The position numbers were made by a program, and so were the translations under genes. The notes beneath the pieces are model-generated. The model ran no database searches and was not told where the DNA came from. It saw only the letters and a program-made list of their open reading frames with translations. A stretch of DNA of 36,154 bases, from positions 1-36,154 of IMG/VR virus record IMGVR_UViG_3300043466_001743. The stretch is one strand, 5' to 3'. Positions 31,250 to 36,154 of the stretch are shown one piece after another; position 1 is the stretch's first letter, and each line of letters starts with the position of its first letter. Origin of the DNA: a virus.

Positions 31250-33100
31250 TGTGGTAAAACGGCCATTGTTGAAGGGTTAGCAATGATGATACATTCTGGT
31301 GAATGCCCAAAAAATTTAGCTGATAAAAGAATTGTATCATTAGATATTAACTCACTTGTTGCTGGAACAAAATATAGAGGACAATTTGAAGAAAGAATGA
31401 AGGTTATAATTGAAGAATTACAATCAAACCCAAATATTATAATCTTTATTGATGAAATTCATACAATGGTTGGTGCTGGTAATAGTTCTGGATCATTAGA
31501 CGCTTCAAATATTCTTAAACCTTCACTATCAAGGGGTGAAATTCAATGTATTGGTGCTACAACACTTGACGAATACAGAAAACATTTTGAAAAGGATGGT
31601 GCGTTAGAAAGAAGATTCCAAAAGATAATTGTTGACCCTTCATCAAAAGAAGAGACATTTCAAATTTTAAAACAGAGTAAGGAAAAATATGAGGAACACC
31701 ACAAAGTAAATTACACAGATGAATCACTTTGGTTATGTGTTGAGTTAGCGGATAGATATATTACGGATCGTGAATTTCCAGATAAGGCTTTTGATATTTT
31801 AGATGAGATTGGTTCTCGTATGCAAATTGATATTAAACTTCCGGAACATATAGAAAAATTAAAACAAGAAGCCGCAGATATTAAACTAGAAAAAGTTGAT
31901 GTTATTAAAAAACAAAAATATGAATTAGCTGCCGAACTTCGTGATAGAGAAAAAAATATTTTATCTAAACTTGAGGAAGAAAAGAAAAAATTTGAGGACG
32001 AACTCAAAAATAGTAAAAGAGGTATTCCGGAGGACTTAATTTACGAAGTCGTTTCAAATATGACAAAAATTCCAGTTAGTAAGATTAATATAGACGAAAA
32101 AAATTCACTTGTTAATTTGGAAGACTCACTTAATGGTTCTGTTATTGGTCAAGAAGAAGCGGTTAAAAAGATTTCAAAAGCAATTAGACGAAATAGAGTA
32201 GGTATTAAGGATCCAAATAGACCAATTGGTTCATTTATCTTCCTAGGATCTACTGGTGTGGGAAAAACATTTTTGGCGAAAAAGTTGGCAAAAGAAATTT
32301 TTGGGAGTGAAGATAGTTTAATTAGAGTAGATATGTCTGAATATCAAGAAAAACACACAATTTCACGACTAATCGGCTCACCTCCTGGTTATGTTAATTC
32401 AGACGAAGGTGGTCAATTAACAGAGCAAGTTAAAAATAAACCATATTCCGTGATATTATTTGATGAAATAGAAAAAGCACACAAAGACATTTTTTCAACA
32501 CTTTTGCAAGTATTAGATGACGGACATATTACTGATAGTCTTGGTAGAAAAATTAATTTTAAAAATTGTTTAATTATAATGACATCAAATATTGGTGTTA
32601 AAAAATTGCAAGATTTTGGTAGTGGTGTTGGTTTTAAAACATCAAATAATAGTGAAGCTGTTCAAGAAGAATATAAACGAGATGTTCTAAAGAAAGAACT
32701 AAGTAAGTTTTTTGCACCAGAATTTTTAAATAGAATTGATGATGTTGTTGTCTTTAATTCATTAAAAAAAGAACAAATCAATAAAATTGTTAAACTTGAA
32801 ATTGATAAACTAATAAAACGGTTAGATTCAATGAAGTATAAAATTTCGTATGAAAATTCAGTAATTGATTTAATTGCCAAAGTTGGGTTTGATGAACAAT
32901 ATGGTGCAAGACCAATAAAGAGAGCAATCCAGGATAAAATTGAAGATTTAATTTCAGAAAAAATATTATTGAATGAAGTTATTGAAGAAAAGGAATATGT
33001 GTTATTTGTCAAAGGAGAAGGTGATGGCCAGACAATAGAAATTGAAGATAGATCAAAACCAGAACCGAAAAAAAGAGGTAGAAAGAAAAAGGAGGATTAA
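30851..33100 (+). CDS. clpC: ClpC-like unfoldase, split-intein C-part fused to the remainder of the protein
   Basis: 749 residues. Residues 1-133 are the intein C-part, ending NGIVSHN; Cys134 starts CGKTAIVEGLAMM, the second half of Walker A. Then NBD1 Walker B IIFIDEIHTMVGAG (about 196-209), a UVR-containing middle (VIKKQKYELAAELRDREKNI, about 352-371), NBD2 Walker A GSTGVGKTF (about 465), Walker B ILFDEIEKAH (about 536) and sensor TSNIG. VGF at 593-595 is the ClpP-docking tripeptide of ClpC. The C-terminus is basic (PKKRGRKKKED). The spliced product would be about 687 residues, a ClpC lacking the N-domain. It probably unfolds proteins for host ClpP. The final codons lie in the terminator stem. 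Confidence 0.9.
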   Translation: MKIKIKDFFELIEKEGGTYKIKTPSGYKLIGNLYEKQNKLCYEIKLSNGNTLSGSEDHLVEVDSTTTNENSELINESFWVKLKNINLGDFIFCEDNNLYDVIEKNEIGIHNTYDLEVLDNERKYISNGIVSHNCGKTAIVEGLAMMIHSGECPKNLADKRIVSLDINSLVAGTKYRGQFEERMKVIIEELQSNPNIIIFIDEIHTMVGAGNSSGSLDASNILKPSLSRGEIQCIGATTLDEYRKHFEKDGALERRFQKIIVDPSSKEETFQILKQSKEKYEEHHKVNYTDESLWLCVELADRYITDREFPDKAFDILDEIGSRMQIDIKLPEHIEKLKQEAADIKLEKVDVIKKQKYELAAELRDREKNILSKLEEEKKKFEDELKNSKRGIPEDLIYEVVSNMTKIPVSKINIDEKNSLVNLEDSLNGSVIGQEEAVKKISKAIRRNRVGIKDPNRPIGSFIFLGSTGVGKTFLAKKLAKEIFGSEDSLIRVDMSEYQEKHTISRLIGSPPGYVNSDEGGQLTEQVKNKPYSVILFDEIEKAHKDIFSTLLQVLDDGHITDSLGRKINFKNCLIIMTSNIGVKKLQDFGSGVGFKTSNNSEAVQEEYKRDVLKKELSKFFAPEFLNRIDDVVVFNSLKKEQINKIVKLEIDKLIKRLDSMKYKISYENSVIDLIAKVGFDEQYGARPIKRAIQDKIEDLISEKILLNEVIEEKEYVLFVKGEGDGQTIEIEDRSKPEPKKRGRKKKED

Positions 33101-33120
33101 AAACCCTCCTTTTTTTTATT
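33086..33120 (+). terminator. Rho-independent terminator overlapping the end of clpC
   Basis: AAGGAGG (33089-33095) pairs with CCTCCTT (33105-33111), then a T-run; the TAA stop at 33098-33100 lies in the loop, so the last codons KED are part of the stem. An almost identical copy lies at 34108-34140. Confidence 0.85.
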
Positions 33121-33147
33121 AAAAACCAACATAATCTAAATTATCAA

Positions 33148-33155
33148 ATATTTAT
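33148..33155 (+). promoter_or_regulatory. Phage ATATTTAT box upstream of the 33180 endonuclease gene
   Basis: Exact octamer on the plus strand (CAAATATTTATATAAT), 24 bases before the ATG at 33180; the only exact plus-strand case noted in front of a gene. Confidence 0.45.
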
Positions 33156-33179
33156 ATAATATAAATTATATTATAGGAT

Positions 33180-34109
33180 ATGTTGGTTAATAAAGAACAA
33201 TATTATAGTTATACTGAATTAAAAGATTTAATTAAAAATCAAAACATAACAACAAAAGAATCATATATTTCTAATTATAAAAATCTTAAGATTTATGGTA
33301 AAAAGGCACCAATAAATCCAATAACATTTTACGGTAAAAATATTTGTAAAAATTGGTCTGAATTTTTAGGAAAACCAATATATAAAAAAAATAAATATGG
33401 TGTGTACTACACATACGAAAAATGTAAAAAACAAATTAGACTTCTAAATATTAAAAGTAAAAATGATTATTATAATCAAATAAATAAAATTATGTCTGAA
33501 GAAACTGGGATACCATATAATCCGGTCTCAATATATAAATCAGAATGGGAAGGTTGGGGTATTTTTTTAGGAACTAACCGAATACAAGATAATCTTAAAA
33601 AATACAAACCATTTGATGAGGCTCGTGATTGGGCTCGTAGTTTAAATCTAAAAATGGGTAAAGAATGGACAAAATTAGAACTAACAAAATTACCAACCAA
33701 CATACCAAAAAAACCAGAAAAAACATATAAAGATAAAGGATGGATTGATTATTACGATTGGCTGGGGATTGACAAAAGAACTAAAATTAGTTATGGTGAA
33801 AAGGTAATTTTTGATTTTCTAACTAAAAACAAAATAAAATTCCAGTACGACAAGTCTCTTTTAAATTGTAGAGATAAAAATAAACTTCGTTTTGATTTCT
33901 ATCTCCCAGAAAAAAATATATGTATTGAATTTGATGGGATACAACATTTTAAACCTATTTCAATATTTGGTGGTGAAAGTGAGTTTGAAAAAGTTAAAAT
34001 AAGAGATAGAATAAAAAATGATTTTTGTGAATTAAACAGTATAAAATTAATTAGAGTTAATTATTCACAATCAAATGACGAAATAATTAAAATATTGGGC
34101 TGTTTATAA
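33180..34109 (+). CDS. Free-standing Vsr/EDxHD-type homing endonuclease
   Basis: 309 residues. The N-terminal two thirds hold diverged repeats with a W...FLG or W...LG core: NWSEFLGKPIYK, EWEGWGIFLGTNR, GWIDYYDWLGIDK, probably DNA-binding modules. The C-terminal domain has ISYGEKVIFDFLTKNKIKFQ, KLRFDFYLPEKNICIEFDGI followed by QHF, and IRDRIKNDFCELNSIKLIRV: the E, D, (E)FDGxQH and D...K pattern of Vsr-like EDxHD homing enzymes. Its gene is bounded by two copies of the clpC terminator, a mark of insertion. Targets unknown. An ATATTTAT box is 24 bases upstream. Confidence 0.82.
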   Translation: MLVNKEQYYSYTELKDLIKNQNITTKESYISNYKNLKIYGKKAPINPITFYGKNICKNWSEFLGKPIYKKNKYGVYYTYEKCKKQIRLLNIKSKNDYYNQINKIMSEETGIPYNPVSIYKSEWEGWGIFLGTNRIQDNLKKYKPFDEARDWARSLNLKMGKEWTKLELTKLPTNIPKKPEKTYKDKGWIDYYDWLGIDKRTKISYGEKVIFDFLTKNKIKFQYDKSLLNCRDKNKLRFDFYLPEKNICIEFDGIQHFKPISIFGGESEFEKVKIRDRIKNDFCELNSIKLIRVNYSQSNDEIIKILGCL

Positions 34110-34140
34110 AAAGGAGGATTAAAAACCCTCCTTTTTTATT
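34108..34140. terminator. Second copy of the clpC terminator, bidirectional
   Basis: GGAGG (34113-34117) with CCTCC (34127-34131), T-run after and A-run before. It ends the endonuclease gene on the plus strand and the peptidase gene (stop at 34139) on the minus strand. Near-identical to 33086-33120, including GGAGGATTAA, which encodes the ClpC end in the first copy but is non-coding here. Confidence 0.85.
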
Positions 34141-34924
34141 AATGTTTGGTATAACCTAGTTCTTCAATCATCAGCTTACCCACCTTAATTCCGTTGTATG
34201 TATCCTCAACAACAACATATTCATTTTTTGTGTGGTAGTTGTAATAACCAATTGATATGTTAAAACAAGATAAATCAAAATTTTTATTTAATGGATAAAT
34301 GTCCGTATATGGATGACTATGATATTTTGTGTCACTTGGGAAATGTTCTGTAATCAAACGACCACCAACCTTAAAAAATTCAGAATTTCTATTAAACATA
34401 GGTTTGCTCATCAGATATTCGGAAATCATATTATTCTCCGGGGCATCAAATTGAATCACATAACCAACATTCTTGAAAAATTCTGGGTCGGCGTTAAATG
34501 AACCTTTACAACCGGTTTCTTCAGCCACAAAAAATGCTACCTTCAAGTTTGGCAATTCTTTTAGAAGTTCAAGACAAGCATAGACACCACACTTATCATC
34601 ACCACCAATTCCGGTTGGGTTTCCTTTATCATTATACGCTTTAAGTGCCAGTTTTATTTCTTTCTGTGCGTTTGGTAATTGTTCCTCAACAACATTTATT
34701 GTGTCAATATTATGAACCGTATCCGTATGTGCAACAACACAAGGAAAATAAGAAATATCTTCATCAGTTTGTTTTGTTGCATAAACATTATTAAACTGAT
34801 CCACATAAAATGGTATATTGTTTTCGCTCAACCAATTACAAATGAATTCAACCATTAAACCTTCTTGATAAGTTTTTGTGGGAATTGATAATACTTCTTT
34901 TAATAATTCAAAATTTCTTTCCAT
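34139..34924 (-). CDS. M20-type metallopeptidase (PepT/carboxypeptidase-like)
   Basis: 261 residues, shorter than cellular M20 enzymes (350-400) because the dimerisation lid is reduced. Metal and catalytic motifs are in order: VVAHTDTVH (H66, D68), GIGGDDKCGV (D109-D110), FFVAEETGCKGS (E135-E136), IQFDAPENN (D160), then HPYTDIYPL, and the late His in YYNYHTKNEYV. The dinuclear zinc site therefore looks complete. No signal peptide, so cytoplasmic; substrate would be small peptides, perhaps products of ClpCP degradation (inference). Convergent with the endonuclease gene across a shared terminator. Confidence 0.85.
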   Translation of the reverse strand: MERNFELLKEVLSIPTKTYQEGLMVEFICNWLSENNIPFYVDQFNNVYATKQTDEDISYFPCVVAHTDTVHNIDTINVVEEQLPNAQKEIKLALKAYNDKGNPTGIGGDDKCGVYACLELLKELPNLKVAFFVAEETGCKGSFNADPEFFKNVGYVIQFDAPENNMISEYLMSKPMFNRNSEFFKVGGRLITEHFPSDTKYHSHPYTDIYPLNKNFDLSCFNISIGYYNYHTKNEYVVVEDTYNGIKVGKLMIEELGYTKH

Positions 34925-34951
34925 ACCACAAATATAGAAACATTATTTGAT

Positions 34952-35998
34952 TTATAAAAGTTTTCTTAATATTTTTCTAACACTTTCAAATAATTCCGGA
35001 TGATAGAGGATTAAGTTCAAATCATCAAGATTATTAACAGACCTTTTTTCTTGTTGGTTATTTTTCCAAAGTTTAATAATTAGTCTATTTGTTTTTAAAT
35101 CCAAGGTTTCAAAAATAACCTCAATATTTTTTTCCGGAATTTTAATTAATTTGTTAAAACCACCAAGGCTAATTACTTTTTTATATAATTTATTATATTC
35201 GTCAAAATTAGTATTTTCACCCATCAAATCATCTTCAATTGTTTCTAATATATCATCTAAAGCCTTACCTATATTTTTTTGTGTTTCCTCATTATCGTAA
35301 TCATCACACCAAGAATTATATTCAAGTTCAGACCAATCCCCAACATTATTATTACCATATTTTTCATATAATAACTTTAATAAACCTTTTAAATCTTCAT
35401 CTTCAGCGTTTAACATTTTATACAATCTTAAAAGAATTCTAACATCAGTTATAAATTTATAGGCAGGTATCAACTCAAAAATACCAAATTTATAAAATGG
35501 ATTTTTAACATCATTCAATATTTCTTCTTTAACTGCCCTTCCGATACATTCAGAATGTGTCGTACCATAGTCATATATTAAATTATCAATATGGTTTGAA
35601 AACATCTTATCAAGAAATTTGGCAACATTCGATTCATTTTCCTCAATTTCTAAAGTTGGATTTACAAGTTTTACTATTCTTTTAAGTTTTTCAAGATTTA
35701 TTGGATTGAAGTCTTTAATAATATACCCTTCTTTCCAATCATCTTCGTATTTATATCTATCATAATCATCATTATAATACTGACCACCAACAAATCTAGC
35801 CCAGGTATATCTATCTGGATTATCACGATCAATATCAAAAATCGCTAGAAAGTCATCGTCATCGTCAAATGTTATTGTAATTTTTGGCGTTTTACTACTA
35901 TAATCAACATACGAAATTAGATCATCAGGATAATGCCATCTACTAATTTCTTCACCTTTAGCAATTTTTTTTAAAAATTCATAAGTTTCACTTGCCAT
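34952..35998 (-). CDS. Hypothetical protein, 348 aa
   Basis: Acidic protein starting MASETYEFLKKIAKGEEISR, with an Asp/Tyr-rich segment (FDDDDDFLAIFDIDRDNPDR, YYNDDYDRYKYEDDW), a helical centre (FELIPAYKFITDVRILLRLY, AEDEDLKGLLKLLYEKYG) and a C-terminal beta region (IKIPEKNIEVIFETLDLKTN) ending SVRKILRKLL. No signal peptide, membrane segment or catalytic motif, and no family recognised. It is transcribed away from the tmRNA gene and has an ATATTTAT box 5 bases before the ATG. The next gene downstream on this strand is the peptidase, 27 bases away, so the two are probably co-transcribed. Confidence 0.6.
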   Translation of the reverse strand: MASETYEFLKKIAKGEEISRWHYPDDLISYVDYSSKTPKITITFDDDDDFLAIFDIDRDNPDRYTWARFVGGQYYNDDYDRYKYEDDWKEGYIIKDFNPINLEKLKRIVKLVNPTLEIEENESNVAKFLDKMFSNHIDNLIYDYGTTHSECIGRAVKEEILNDVKNPFYKFGIFELIPAYKFITDVRILLRLYKMLNAEDEDLKGLLKLLYEKYGNNNVGDWSELEYNSWCDDYDNEETQKNIGKALDDILETIEDDLMGENTNFDEYNKLYKKVISLGGFNKLIKIPEKNIEVIFETLDLKTNRLIIKLWKNNQQEKRSVNNLDDLNLILYHPELFESVRKILRKLL

Positions 35999-36003
35999 AT
36001 TAG

Positions 36004-36011
36004 ATAAATAT
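36004..36011 (-). promoter_or_regulatory. Phage ATATTTAT box, 5 nt before the 34952-35998 start
   Basis: Exact octamer on the minus strand (AATTATATTTATCTA then ATATGG). Lies 3 bases from the opposite-strand host-type box of the tmRNA. Confidence 0.45.
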
Positions 36012-36014
36012 AAT

Positions 36015-36022
36015 TATATTTG
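36015..36022 (+). promoter_or_regulatory. Bacteroidetes-type promoter for the tmRNA (TATATTTG)
   Basis: Exact TAnnTTTG; CTTG at 35991-35994 gives a -33-like element 20 bases upstream. Predicted start of transcription about 10 or more bases before the mature 5' end at 36050. Confidence 0.5.
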
Positions 36023-36049
36023 TATTTATATATAGTTCTTTGAAAATAT

Positions 36050-36154
36050 GGGGGTGTTTTTGGATTTGACAGGTATTGGCTGAGGAATAAGGGCATGTAG
36101 GGACTAAGTTAATCTCTTTAAAAACTGACTTGGAAAACAACTGGCAATGTGCTA
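36050..36154 (+). ncRNA. ssrA: tmRNA, 5' part (cut by the window end)
   Basis: The 5' end GGGGGUGUUUUUGGAUUUGAC matches the start of bacterial tmRNA (E. coli GGGGCUGAUUCUGGAUUCGAC): acceptor-stem half, then the UGGAUUUGACAGG D-loop analogue. It continues with GGGCAUGUAGGGACUAAG, like the upstream helix and pseudoknot region of Bacteroidota tmRNAs. Near the end GGAAAACAACTGGCAATGTG may lead into or start the tag reading frame, but the resume codon cannot be fixed because the gene runs off the window. tmRNA frees stalled ribosomes and adds a degradation tag read by Clp proteases. Phage-encoded tmRNAs are known but rare. Confidence 0.85.

Noticed and set aside
29349-33100. Simple frameshift or sequencing error breaking a normal intein
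   Set aside because: The insert between the halves is a complete endonuclease gene with its own start and a coupled stop/start overlap to the second half, and the intein C-part has its own ATG; one error cannot create this.
1-36154. General reassignment of TGA to Trp in this phage
   Set aside because: TGA acts as a plausible stop in an ATGA overlap at 23726-23729 and at 1830-1832, and only one internal TGA case was found; TAA and TAG dominate. It cannot be fully excluded for late genes.

Overview
The window looks like part of a large T4-like myovirus genome (strictly lytic in type; no integrase is visible) that infects a member of the Bacteroidota, most likely a flavobacterium. The T4 morphogenesis order is kept, reading leftwards on the minus strand: large terminase (gp17-like), portal (gp20-like), a small coiled-coil protein in the gp67/68 slot, prohead protease (gp21-like), acidic scaffold (gp22-like) and major capsid protein (gp23-like). 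The host assignment rests on the very AT-rich sequence, the lack of Shine-Dalgarno sites, Bacteroidetes-type -7 boxes (TAnnTTTG), a bS21 gene, a KTSC protein, a DUF4494-like protein, and a secreted protein whose C-terminus resembles a type IX secretion sorting domain.

Layout. 1-2932: the end of a tail-fibre-like gene and small virion or unknown genes, mostly plus strand. 2935-6067: a secreted CUB-like protein and a free-standing composite homing endonuclease. 6087-12122: the head module (capsid, scaffold, protease) with a plus-strand bS21 gene inside it. 12122-20054: portal and terminase, each carrying an intein (HNH type and LAGLIDADG type), separated by Thr/Pro-repeat fibre-like genes broken by an in-frame TGA and a frameshift. 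20079-28194: small and large putative virion proteins, a nucleotidyltransferase and a KTSC protein. 28279-36154: accessory region with a CAP-domain secreted protein, a UVR-motif protein, a ClpC-like AAA+ unfoldase, another free-standing homing endonuclease, an M20-type peptidase, an unknown protein, and the 5' part of a tmRNA.

The most striking locus is 29349-33100. The ClpC-like gene is split inside its first Walker A motif (GEPG | CGKT) by a split intein with an unusually short 24-residue N-part and a 133-residue C-part. A free-standing Vsr/EDxHD-type homing endonuclease gene sits between the halves. This is a 'fractured gene', and trans-splicing would be needed to rebuild the P-loop. The spliced ClpC has no N-domain but keeps a VGF ClpP-docking tripeptide, and a divergent neighbour encodes a double-UVR, McsA-like protein. 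With bS21 and the tmRNA, the phage appears to carry a set of genes acting on host translation, ribosome rescue and proteolysis.

Regulation. An exact octamer, ATATTTAT in gene orientation, lies 5-42 bases upstream of 13 genes including capsid, scaffold, protease and terminase. It differs from the host -7 box mainly in ending A instead of G, and I propose it as the phage late promoter. A few plus-strand genes (unknown 1377, bS21, CAP protein, tmRNA) instead have exact host-type TAnnTTTG boxes. No tRNA, rRNA, CRISPR array or IS element was recognised.
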